Positions 19,579 through 26,765 of a stretch of DNA of 46,197 bases are shown piece after piece (positions within the stretch are counted from its first letter, which is position 1; every line of letters starts with the position of its first letter). The stretch is from a virus. The stretch is taken from positions 1 through 46,197 of the IMG/VR virus record IMGVR_UViG_3300046835_000038; one strand, written 5' to 3'. The position numbers and the translations under genes are program-made. The notes under the pieces are model-generated. The model ran no database searches and was not told the DNA's origin. It worked only from the letters and a program-made list of their open reading frames with translations.

Positions 19579-21449
19579 CAAGGGATGATTTGGGTTATCT
19601 CGTGTGGCTGTTTGCGGTGCTGGCCGTGCTGGCTTTTGCGTGGAGCGTACACGCGCAAACCGCGGGGCCGTGTACGCCGGTGCTGCTATGTCCGAATCCC
19701 GGCGGGGTGGGCGGCGGTACCGGTGGCGTAGGTGGTACCGGTGGCCGGGGCGGCAGCGGAGGCGGCGGTACCGGCGGGGTGAGCGGTATCGGTGGCCGGG
19801 GCGGTATCGGTGGCGGTGGCGGCTCGGGAAGCGGCGGGCTTGTCGTATCGGCGGCGCTGGAGCTAGGTCGGCGCGTGGTAGTCGCGGGATCGGCCACGCC
19901 GCTCACGGCTTCGGTGAGCTACGGAAACACCGGTACAAGTGCGATCACGGTGCGCGAGATCCGGATCGCGGCGCGCGCGCCGGGGGCGACACACGGCGGG
20001 GGGCCGTTTACGGATCTCGCTCCAGTCTTGAGCAATGTGCGGCTGGAGCCGGGGGCGCATGTCACGCTGGACGCAAGCCGGAGCTTCAAGGCGAGCGATC
20101 CCGTGGGGCAATGGGAAGCGTATGCGACGCACCTAGATGCCGCCGGGGCGTGGCACGATGCGCCTAGTGAAGCCTTCGCGGTGGTGGCGAGCGCGGGGCC
20201 GCCGCCGACCACGGGCAAAATGAGTCTCGGCACGCAAGAGTGGTTTATCGCACCGTGGGCGGGGACCGCGATCTACAAGTCCAGCGTGGCGTGGGCTACG
20301 GCCTACGCCAATGGTGATGATATTTGGTCGCCGCAATTCCTTGCCGACCTATCGGGTTTTAGTGTGTTTCGGCACATGGACACCAACGCGGTGAACTTTA
20401 GTAAGATCAAGAGCTGGAATCAGCGCAAGCTGCCGACGGATCCCGGCAATGCGGAGATCTACATAGACGGGGCTTCGCCAGCGTCCACTACCGGGCTTGC
20501 CGTGGAATGGCAGATCGACTTGTGCAATCGAGCTAACATTGATTGTTGGTTCACACACCCATACTTGGCCGATGATAACTACATCTTGCAAGAAGCCACA
20601 CTGATCAAGGCGAAGCTCTCGCCAGCCTTGAAAGCCTATGTGGAGCTATCCAACGAAGTATGGAATGGCTCGTTTAGCGCCTTCCAGCAATCGATTGACG
20701 CGGGGAAGGCGTTAGGCTTGCCGGGAAGCAATCAGTACTATCAGGGGATTGCCCACGAGCTGTATCGGGCGCTCCAGCTATATGAGATCTATCAGGGGGT
20801 ATTCGGGGCGAGCGCCATGGGTGCGCGGGTGATCCGCGTGTTCAGCGAGTCCGGCAACCTGGATCTCACCACGCAAGCCTTGCGCAACGTGTACGCCAGC
20901 GCGCAATGGAATCCGCGCGGTCAAAAGATCGATATGATCGCGCTTGCGCCGTACATCGGCAACGGGGTGGATGGCGCTGCGGAAAAGCTCTCGCGCTGGA
21001 GCTCGGAGGTTGACTCCAAGGTGAACGGAGAGCCGATCGCCACGGCGCTAGAGCAGCATTGCCGCGCGCACAGCATTCCATTGCTGGGTTGCTATGAAGC
21101 CGGGATGCATCACCTAACCAACGCCAATGTGTGGGCGGCCAAGTCGGAAGCCTATGATGCGTATGTGTACATGCTTGATAGGTTTGGCGAGAAGATGAAC
21201 GCTCCGTGTAGCCTGTATACGCTTCACGGGACTTGGGAGGGTAAAGGCGCGTGGGGCTTGTTCAATAACGTGGGACAAGCCGTCTCGAGTGCGCCGAAGG
21301 CTCGTGCGAGCAAAGACTGGATCGCGGGAGTGGCGGTGCGCGCCACTGGTACTACGCGGATCGTGGTGCTTGTGGTGGTCTTGCTACTCGTGCTGGCGTT
21401 GATCGTGGCCGTGATGGTGCGGATCCAGCGCACCGGGGGGCGACTATGA
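19575..21449 (+). CDS. Exported glycoside-hydrolase-like protein with C-terminal membrane anchor
   Basis: A 624-residue protein. Residues 7-27 are a signal-type helix ending VHAQ. A Gly-rich linker of about 50 residues follows. Next comes an Ig-like beta domain (about 95-205), and a catalytic-type domain resembling GH-A clan enzymes (about 215-580). SNEVW (about residue 360) matches the acid/base Glu and CYEAGMHHL (about 506) the nucleophile Glu. A hydrophobic helix (IVVLVVVLLLVLALIVAVMV) anchors the C-terminus. It could degrade or modify envelope or capsule polysaccharide, serving in lysis or surface conversion. Neither the substrate nor the role is shown. Confidence 0.65.
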   Translation: MTRDDLGYLVWLFAVLAVLAFAWSVHAQTAGPCTPVLLCPNPGGVGGGTGGVGGTGGRGGSGGGGTGGVSGIGGRGGIGGGGGSGSGGLVVSAALELGRRVVVAGSATPLTASVSYGNTGTSAITVREIRIAARAPGATHGGGPFTDLAPVLSNVRLEPGAHVTLDASRSFKASDPVGQWEAYATHLDAAGAWHDAPSEAFAVVASAGPPPTTGKMSLGTQEWFIAPWAGTAIYKSSVAWATAYANGDDIWSPQFLADLSGFSVFRHMDTNAVNFSKIKSWNQRKLPTDPGNAEIYIDGASPASTTGLAVEWQIDLCNRANIDCWFTHPYLADDNYILQEATLIKAKLSPALKAYVELSNEVWNGSFSAFQQSIDAGKALGLPGSNQYYQGIAHELYRALQLYEIYQGVFGASAMGARVIRVFSESGNLDLTTQALRNVYASAQWNPRGQKIDMIALAPYIGNGVDGAAEKLSRWSSEVDSKVNGEPIATALEQHCRAHSIPLLGCYEAGMHHLTNANVWAAKSEAYDAYVYMLDRFGEKMNAPCSLYTLHGTWEGKGAWGLFNNVGQAVSSAPKARASKDWIAGVAVRATGTTRIVVLVVVLLLVLALIVAVMVRIQRTGGRL

Positions 21450-21727
21450 GCGATGAACCGAAGAGCTTGGCCGATCACTGGGATGGATGGCCGGAGAGCG
21501 CGAAGCTGTACCGCGCGAGCAAGCAAGACCAAGTCTCGAAGCTACAAGCGGAAAACGAGCGGCTTCGGCAAGTGGTGCGCAGCCGAGACGCGGTAATCCG
21601 GGAGCTGGCCGCGGCGATCGTGAGCGCGCTGGCGTGGTGGAATACTGGCGTAGCCGACGGCTACACGCGCGTGGTGGCCGGCATGCAGTATGCGCTGGAG
21701 CGCGCGCGGGTGGAGCAAGCGACATGA
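21446..21727 (+). CDS. Coiled-coil protein
   Basis: A 93-residue protein with a coiled coil in the middle (QVSKLQAENERLRQVVRSRD) and a helical C-terminus. No domain was recognised. It overlaps both neighbours by four bases in a string of small genes, so it is a coupled member of the accessory block. Confidence 0.6.
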   Translation: MSDEPKSLADHWDGWPESAKLYRASKQDQVSKLQAENERLRQVVRSRDAVIRELAAAIVSALAWWNTGVADGYTRVVAGMQYALERARVEQAT

Positions 21728-22014
21728 CTCGTTTTTGGCTTAGCTGGTATGGCGGCGGCACCTTTGCCTTTACGGCTACTATGTGGCCGTGGTGGATCAG
21801 TGGGTGGCGCTTGAATGATGACGGCACCGACACACCGACGATTTGCGCGGCCGTGATCGCGGCCGATGAGAGCGCAGCGAAGGCTCTCGTGGTAGCCGCG
21901 CACCACGCTTCGGGCGTGGGACTGGAATGGCGTTTCTGCAATCCGCGGCCAGTGGATTGGAGTCCATTTTGCGAGCGCTTCCCCCGCGTGGGGTGGATGG
22001 AGTGGCCGACATGA
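21724..22014 (+). CDS. Trp-rich hypothetical protein
   Basis: A 96-residue protein starting at the ATG at 21724. It has many Trp (WLSWYGGG, WPWWISGW, CNPRPVDWSPFCERF) and a central Ala-rich helix. It resembles small phage early proteins that tend to be beta-alpha-beta. No family can be named. It is coupled on both sides by four-base overlaps. Confidence 0.6.
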   Translation: MTRFWLSWYGGGTFAFTATMWPWWISGWRLNDDGTDTPTICAAVIAADESAAKALVVAAHHASGVGLEWRFCNPRPVDWSPFCERFPRVGWMEWPT

Positions 22015-22568
22015 GCAATGTGAATTGGGATGCGTATGCGCAGGAGCTCCGGCATGTGGCGGAGCGGCGAGAGCTCGGCGTGCACACGGTGCATGCACTC
22101 ACGCAAGCGGCATACCTTTGCGAGATCCGCGCGCGGCAGCTCGGCGGCATGGAGTGCGATGACGCGCCGACACCGGTGCGCGGTACACCGCGCGTGTGCA
22201 TCGAATCGCCGCTGCGCGGGGATGTGATGACGAATGTGCTGTACGCGGATTGCTGCATGTTCGATGCGCTTGTCCACGATGAAGCGCCGTTTTTGGGCCA
22301 TCTACTGTATCCGCGGGTGCTGGATGATGCGGAGAACTACGATCGTGAGCGCGGGATCAATGCGCATCTGGCTTGGCTGCGGCGCTGCGATCGGGTGGCG
22401 CTGTACATCGATCTTGGTGTGAGTAGTGGCATGGCAGAAGCGGCGCGGCTCGCGCATGAGCTTGGCTTGCCGGTGGTGGAGCGAGAGCTCGGAGCCGGCT
22501 GGCGCAAGATGGCAAGCTTCTTGAGAGCTACGAAGCACTTCCTAGTGACGGAGGGGAAAGTGACATGA
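22011..22568 (+). CDS. DUF4406/DUF7768-like (2'-deoxyribosyltransferase fold) protein
   Basis: A 185-residue protein. Residues 1-60 are helical. From about residue 63 (RVCIESPLRGD) through LGHLLYPRVLDD, RCDRVALYIDLGVSSGMAEAARLAHE and LGLPVVERE, the order matches the nucleoside 2-deoxyribosyltransferase-like fold of DUF4406/DUF7768. Family members bind nucleotides or nucleosides. In phages the substrate is mostly unknown, and nucleotide metabolism or anti-defence nucleotide handling have been proposed. It is coupled on both sides by four-base overlaps. Confidence 0.7.
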   Translation: MSNVNWDAYAQELRHVAERRELGVHTVHALTQAAYLCEIRARQLGGMECDDAPTPVRGTPRVCIESPLRGDVMTNVLYADCCMFDALVHDEAPFLGHLLYPRVLDDAENYDRERGINAHLAWLRRCDRVALYIDLGVSSGMAEAARLAHELGLPVVERELGAGWRKMASFLRATKHFLVTEGKVT

Positions 22569-22888
22569 CAAGCGGGGATCAGCCGGGAGAGCCGGGTTAC
22601 GTGGACGAAGACGAGCGGCGCGCGGCCGAGCAAAGCGAGATGATGGTGTGTCCCAAGTGCGGCGATTGGCTGCCGCTTGCGCTTGGAGAGTACACATGCG
22701 CGGGGCCGGGGCATCACGTGGCGGTGCGGCCGTATAGCGTGATCCCGATTGTCCCGCCGACACCGAATGATGTGGATCGCACGTATCGGCTCGCGGTGCA
22801 AAATGCGCTGTACACACTGCTTTTCATACTCACGATTTTGGGCGCGTTGTTTCTGTTTGGCATGTGTAGGAAGGCGGGGGCGCTGTGA
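22565..22888 (+). CDS. Zinc-ribbon plus membrane-helix protein
   Basis: A 107-residue protein with CPKCGDWLPL, then YTCAGPGHH, giving three Cys and two His for a zinc site. A hydrophobic helix near the C-terminus (LYTLLFILTILGALFLFG) is followed by CRKAG. The topology suggests a cytoplasmic zinc ribbon tethered to the inner membrane. Function unknown. It shares a base with the next start (TGATG). Confidence 0.6.
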   Translation: MTSGDQPGEPGYVDEDERRAAEQSEMMVCPKCGDWLPLALGEYTCAGPGHHVAVRPYSVIPIVPPTPNDVDRTYRLAVQNALYTLLFILTILGALFLFGMCRKAGAL

Positions 22889-23031
22889 TGGAAACATGTG
22901 ACCTATGCGAGTCTCCGGTGAGGCGGCGCTTTCGCTTGGGTGGCTCCACGCGCATTTGCGCGTGGTGTCTGTGGGCGGTGGCGGAAGCGTTGTTCCACCG
23001 AGAGCGAGAACGGGAAAAGCAAGAGCCATGA
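22888..23031 (+). CDS. Very small zinc-finger-like protein (47 aa)
   Basis: A 47-residue protein with CDLC near the start and CAWC near residue 24, which is four cysteines spaced as a zinc ribbon, and a highly charged C-terminus (REREREKQEP). Its TGATG junction with the preceding gene and ATGA overlap with the next one support real translation despite its size. Confidence 0.6.
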   Translation: METCDLCESPVRRRFRLGGSTRICAWCLWAVAEALFHREREREKQEP

Positions 23032-23237
23032 CGCCATTCGAGGAAAACGTATTTGCCGCGGCTTTCGCTTGCGCGTTTGTGCGGCACACAAGCCCCGTGG
23101 CCGTGGCCGCAAGCGATGAGCCGGGTGGGGATGATGATGCGGCGCTGGTCGCGGGGGATCGTGCTAGGCGCGCGGTGGAGGCGTTTCGGCGGCTCATGTT
23201 CGAAGAATCACCGCCGGTGGGGATGGACAAGCCATGA
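23028..23237 (+). CDS. Small acidic hypothetical protein
   Basis: A 69-residue protein from the ATG at 23028. The first helix (TPFEENVFAAAFACAFVRHT) is followed by an acidic stretch (ASDEPGGDDDAA). It is coupled by ATGA overlaps on both sides. No domain was recognised. Confidence 0.55.
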   Translation: MTPFEENVFAAAFACAFVRHTSPVAVAASDEPGGDDDAALVAGDRARRAVEAFRRLMFEESPPVGMDKP

Positions 23238-23530
23238 CGCAATTTCGAGAGCTCCGGGAGCATGGGAGGCGGCGCGCTGGCCACGTAGGCAAGCTCACGG
23301 CGGAGACGTTGCCAGATCCCGATCTAAGCATCGGTGTCCAGCGGCCGGCGGAAAAGCCGGGACACACGGCTGTAACGCTCGTGCTGCGCGTGCAGTGTGA
23401 GTATGTGCTGCCGGACGGCGCGCCCGATGCCGTGGCGCGGAATTGCGCGCGCACCGCATACGGCCAGCTCGTGTCGTATACGCGCGAGCACTTCATGCAC
23501 TATCGGCCACGGCTACCGGAGGCGGAATGA
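23234..23530 (+). CDS. Small beta-rich hypothetical protein
   Basis: A 98-residue basic protein. HTAVTLVLRVQCEYVLPDGA suggests beta structure followed by a helix with conserved-looking His and Arg (CARTAYGQLVSYTREHFMHY). No family was recognised. It overlaps the kinase-like gene by four bases, so it may serve with it. Confidence 0.55.
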   Translation: MTQFRELREHGRRRAGHVGKLTAETLPDPDLSIGVQRPAEKPGHTAVTLVLRVQCEYVLPDGAPDAVARNCARTAYGQLVSYTREHFMHYRPRLPEAE

Positions 23531-23994
23531 AGCCGCCGGAGCTCCACGTCATGTGCGGATTGCCGGCTTCGGGGAAGTCCACGCTGGCCGCGGCGCTTGG
23601 TAGGCGGCTGGATGCGCTCGTAATGAGCGCCGACGCTGTACGCACCGAGAGCGCGGACGCGGCGGCCGTCTTCGTGAAGCTGTGGCGGCATGCCGAAGCG
23701 GCGCTTGTGGCTGGCCGGAGCATCGTGGTGGATGCGTGCAGCCTACGGGGCTTCGAGCGCGCTAGGTGGCTTGCCATGGGGCGGCGCAATGGTGCGCGGT
23801 GCGAGCTGTGGATCGTGGATACCCCGTGGCGCGTGTGCCACGAGCGCGATCGCCAGCGAGACAAGCCGAGCTCCATCCAGTGGGTGGAATGCGCGGCGCT
23901 CGTAAGCGCGGCCAAGCGTGATGCATATAAAGACGGGTGGGATGCTGGCCACCTAATCGAGCGCGAAGCTCAGATTGCGCTTGACAATGAGTAA
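23527..23994 (+). CDS. P-loop kinase (polynucleotide kinase / zeta-toxin-like)
   Basis: A 155-residue protein from the ATG at 23527. MCGLPASGKST is a Walker A motif (residues 9-19) at the N-terminus. DA in VMSADAVRTES and an Arg-rich lid-like section (DRQRDKPSS) follow the pattern of small AAA_33 kinases, including T4 polynucleotide kinase-like and zeta-toxin-like enzymes. It could repair 5' ends or modify nucleotides. The substrate is not evident. It is the last strong gene of the rightward early operon. Confidence 0.75.
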   Translation: MKPPELHVMCGLPASGKSTLAAALGRRLDALVMSADAVRTESADAAAVFVKLWRHAEAALVAGRSIVVDACSLRGFERARWLAMGRRNGARCELWIVDTPWRVCHERDRQRDKPSSIQWVECAALVSAAKRDAYKDGWDAGHLIEREAQIALDNE

Positions 23995-24196
23995 GCGCGC
24001 GGAATGGCTTGCTATTGTGCCATATGCGCACATGTGCGCAGGGGTAGGCAAATGGTCTAACTCACCACGGCGGGCGCCATACCCACCACCGCGGGGCTCA
24101 AGTCGCCCACAACGGCCCCCACATCGAACAGAAGGGGGAATGGGAGGGTCCAAGGGGCCGCGCCGCAAAAACCGGACACGCCAAAAAACTCAATGA
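23987..24196 (+). CDS. Possible short basic protein across the early/late junction
   Basis: A 69-codon frame starting eight bases inside the kinase gene and ending MGGSKGPRRKNRTRQKTQ. Most of it is low-complexity Pro/Arg and it covers a 16-base palindrome, so it may be a chance frame over regulatory DNA. I keep it only as a possibility. Confidence 0.25.
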   Translation: MSKRAEWLAIVPYAHMCAGVGKWSNSPRRAPYPPPRGSSRPQRPPHRTEGGMGGSKGPRRKNRTRQKTQ

Positions 24197-24230
24197 TTTC
24201 GCGATATCCGACTTGGCACGAGTCTTGATA
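23995..24230. promoter_or_regulatory. Control region before the packaging genes
   Basis: This 236-base stretch separates the early operon from the terminase genes. It holds a 16-base palindrome (24025-24040) and an AT-rich segment just before the small terminase start. A TTGGCACG ... TTGAT pair at 24213-24229 resembles a sigma-54 -24/-12 element but lacks the critical GC, so I do not call it. It probably carries the late promoter or a packaging-related site. Confidence 0.4.
24025..24040. repeat. 16-base perfect palindrome before the terminase genes
   Basis: TGCGCACATGTGCGCA is perfectly self-complementary. It differs from the AAGTGCACTT operator type. Possible roles are a late-gene activator site or a small-terminase recognition (pac) site. 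Confidence 0.6.
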
Positions 24231-24818
24231 ATGGCCAAAGGCAACGGACATAAAGAGCCACCACGGTCCGGCCGGCAACCTTCGGTGATCCGCACCGAAG
24301 GCCAGCGCCGGCTCGTGGAGCTTACGGACACATACGAAACGATCGCCAGCCGGTGCGGCTTCCGATCGGAGTCGGCCGTGAGCGATTGGCGCAGCGGCGC
24401 AAAGGTTCCCGGAGCCACCGCGCGCGCCAAGCTCTTTGCCGGCTACGGCATCCCCCTGCGCGCGTGGTCGGTGCGGCCGGGTGGGACGCTGCCGGATGAG
24501 CCGTCGGCGGATGAAGTGGCCGGCAATGGCCACACCCCGACTACGCTCGAAGACTGTTTGGCCATCGCGGCGATCCTCCGGCGCGAACGAAACGCCGAAG
24601 GCTTGATCCCGCAAGAGCGCGTAAAGCTCGCCACGGCCGAGTCTCAAATTCTCGCGCTGCGCGCCAAACTGGAGCAAGCCAATGAGTACAGCGAAGCGCG
24701 CTATGTCACCGCGCATCCGAGCTGGCGCAAGCTGCGCGCCGCCATCGTGGCCGCGCTGGAGCCCCACCCGATCGCCGCGCAAGCCGTGATCGATGCGATT
24801 GGACGGCTGGACAAATGA
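24231..24818 (+). CDS. Putative small terminase subunit (TerS)
   Basis: A 195-residue protein from the ATG at 24231. An N-terminal HTH (ELTDTYETIASRCGFRSESA, then SDWRSGAKVP), a central helical segment (AIAAILRRERNAEGL) and a basic C-terminus fit a small terminase that recognises phage DNA and feeds the large subunit. The gene directly precedes terL with a four-base overlap, the usual order. The HTH type is XRE-like and its closest look-alike in this window is the gene just after terL. Confidence 0.7.
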   Translation: MAKGNGHKEPPRSGRQPSVIRTEGQRRLVELTDTYETIASRCGFRSESAVSDWRSGAKVPGATARAKLFAGYGIPLRAWSVRPGGTLPDEPSADEVAGNGHTPTTLEDCLAIAAILRRERNAEGLIPQERVKLATAESQILALRAKLEQANEYSEARYVTAHPSWRKLRAAIVAALEPHPIAAQAVIDAIGRLDK

Positions 24819-26491
24819 CAAGCGTGGTCGGCATCGAAGTGGCGAAGCGCAAGGCGGCCATGTTGCCGCCGGCCGATGCGACCTTTGCCGCCGACCTATC
24901 CATCGGCTTGCGCACGCTAGTCCAGCGCGCCACGGGGGTGCGCTTCCCGAGTGCGAAGTGGAGACGCGAGCCGGTGGGCTTCTTTCGGGAAGTGCTCGGC
25001 TTCGAGCCGTGGGCGCGGCAAATCGAGATTGTGGAAGCGGTGCGCGACTATCCGCGCGTAGCGGTGTGCTCGGGTCATAAAGTCGGCAAGTCGGCATGCA
25101 TCGCGGGATTGGCACTCTGGTTTTTTTGCTCGTTTCAGGATGCGCGCGTGATCCTTTCCAGCACCACCGCGCGGCAAGTCGATCAGATCCTTTGGCGCGA
25201 GCTGCGCATGTTGCGTGCGCGTAGCGGCCGGTGTCTCGCATGCAAGCTCGAAGATCCGGACGGCCGCGCGATCCCGGTGCCATGTCCGCACTCGGCCGTG
25301 ATCGATGGTGATCAAGGCGAGTTAGCAAGGACCGGACTCAAGAGCGGAGACTTTCGAGAGATCGTCGGCTTCACGAGTAGGGAAGCCGAAGCCGTGGCCG
25401 GCATCTCCGGATCCAATCTCTTGTACTTGGTAGACGAGGCAAGCGGTGTCCCGGATCTCATCTTCGAAGCGATCGAAGGCAATCGAGCCGGCGGCGCGAA
25501 GCTCGTGCTTATGGGCAATGGTACGAAAAACTCCGGTGAGTTTTTCGAAGCCTTCACGAGCAAACAAGCCCACTACAAAACGATCCGCGTCTCGAGTGAA
25601 ACCACGCCGAACGTGATGCGCGGTGAAGTGGTGATCCCCGGCTTGGCCACGAGCGAGTGGATCGCGGAAAAGCGTCTCGAGTGGGGCGAAGAGTCGGCGC
25701 TGTACCGGGTGCGCGTCCGGGGCGAGCACGCCACAAACGAAGAAGGGAAGATCTTTTCCCTTCACGCGATCGGCGAGAGTGAAAAGCGCTGGTACGAAGC
25801 GCCGGAGGCGGGGTGTCTGTACATCGGTTTGGATCCCGCGGGTGAGTCCGGCAGCGGAGACGAAACGGTCTTTTGCGCGCGCCGTGGCGTCAAGATGCTT
25901 TTGCTTCGAGCCTATCAAGGACTCAGTGCGGATCAGCATCTTGCCATGTTGCTCCAGCTCTTGCGGCCGCCGCTCACGCTGCCGCGCGAGACTCCGGTAG
26001 TTGTCTTCGATCGGGAAGGATCGATCGGCTCGCAACTGGATGGCCAGCTGCGCGCGTATCTGGATGAACACGAAGGTGCTTTCATTCTCGTGAGCATGCG
26101 CGCCAGCGATCGCGCGGTGCGCAAGCCGACCGTATACGACCGTATGCGCGATGAGCTCGCGGCGAACCTTGAAAGCTGGATGGCCGAAGGCGGCGCGATC
26201 CTCGAAGATGCGAAGCTCTCCAAAGAGCTCCACGCGCTCGAATGGAAGCAAGCCGCCAATGGCCGCTTGAAAGTCACGGACAAGATCACGCTTCGCAAGC
26301 TCATCGGCCGGAGCCCCGATCGCTACGATGCCGCAGCGCTGGCCGCGTGGGAGCCGCTCTCGCTGCGCGCGGATGCGGAGCTCTCGGCGGCCGCGCGCGC
26401 GGCCGCGAGTCCCATGGAGCGCGCGCAGCGCCACGAAGGCGCACCGCTGATCGATCCCTACGCTGGAGCTTCGATATGGCAACGGCGCTGA
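24815..26491 (+). CDS. terL: Large terminase subunit
   Basis: A 558-residue packaging motor. Walker A is SGHKVGKS (residues about 86-93), and Walker B LLYLVDEAS is near 203-211. The RNase H-fold nuclease half has YIGLDPAGESGSGDE (about 334-349), VVVFDREGS (near 395) and SPDRYDAAALA (Asp near 501). Together these parts translocate and cut the DNA concatemer at the portal. The nuclease Asp residues are all present. Confidence 0.93.
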   Translation: MTSVVGIEVAKRKAAMLPPADATFAADLSIGLRTLVQRATGVRFPSAKWRREPVGFFREVLGFEPWARQIEIVEAVRDYPRVAVCSGHKVGKSACIAGLALWFFCSFQDARVILSSTTARQVDQILWRELRMLRARSGRCLACKLEDPDGRAIPVPCPHSAVIDGDQGELARTGLKSGDFREIVGFTSREAEAVAGISGSNLLYLVDEASGVPDLIFEAIEGNRAGGAKLVLMGNGTKNSGEFFEAFTSKQAHYKTIRVSSETTPNVMRGEVVIPGLATSEWIAEKRLEWGEESALYRVRVRGEHATNEEGKIFSLHAIGESEKRWYEAPEAGCLYIGLDPAGESGSGDETVFCARRGVKMLLLRAYQGLSADQHLAMLLQLLRPPLTLPRETPVVVFDREGSIGSQLDGQLRAYLDEHEGAFILVSMRASDRAVRKPTVYDRMRDELAANLESWMAEGGAILEDAKLSKELHALEWKQAANGRLKVTDKITLRKLIGRSPDRYDAAALAAWEPLSLRADAELSAAARAAASPMERAQRHEGAPLIDPYAGASIWQRR

Positions 26492-26715
26492 TCGTGATCA
26501 GTCGGGGCCGCCGCTCGCTCTTGGCGGTGCTTCGGTACACCACGGAGCGCGAAGTAGCCGCGCGCGTGGGCGTGTCGCGGCCGGCCGTGAGCTACTGGGC
26601 TTCGGGCTACAAGCGGCCGAGTCCGGCCGCGCGCGCCAAGCTGCAGGCGCTGTATGGGATCGGGGCGGCCGGGTGGGACGCTGCCGTGGCCGCTTCGCCG
26701 CTCGCGGCCGAGTGA
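26476..26715 (+). CDS. Small HTH protein, paralogue of the terminase-small HTH domain
   Basis: A 79-residue protein overlapping terL by 16 bases, with GGAG before its ATG. Residues about 20-70 (EREVAARVGVSRPAVSYWAS, then GYKRPSPAARAKLQALYGIG) match the N-terminal HTH of the 24231 product at many positions: S-x-VS-x-W, SG-K-P and ARAKL-x-x-YGI. A duplicated DNA-binding domain flanking the motor gene may bind the packaging site or regulate late genes. Confidence 0.65.
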   Translation: MATALIVISRGRRSLLAVLRYTTEREVAARVGVSRPAVSYWASGYKRPSPAARAKLQALYGIGAAGWDAAVAASPLAAE

Positions 26716-26765
26716 AGCCCACTACGTAACCGCGGCTGCCGCGCGCGCGTGGATCTTCGCGTGGC

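Noticed and set aside
24213-24229. Sigma-54 promoter before the terminase genes
   Set aside because: TTGGCACG-AGTC-TTGAT fits the -24 half and spacing, but the invariant GC of the -12 half is GA. Transcription would also start inside the terminase-small gene.
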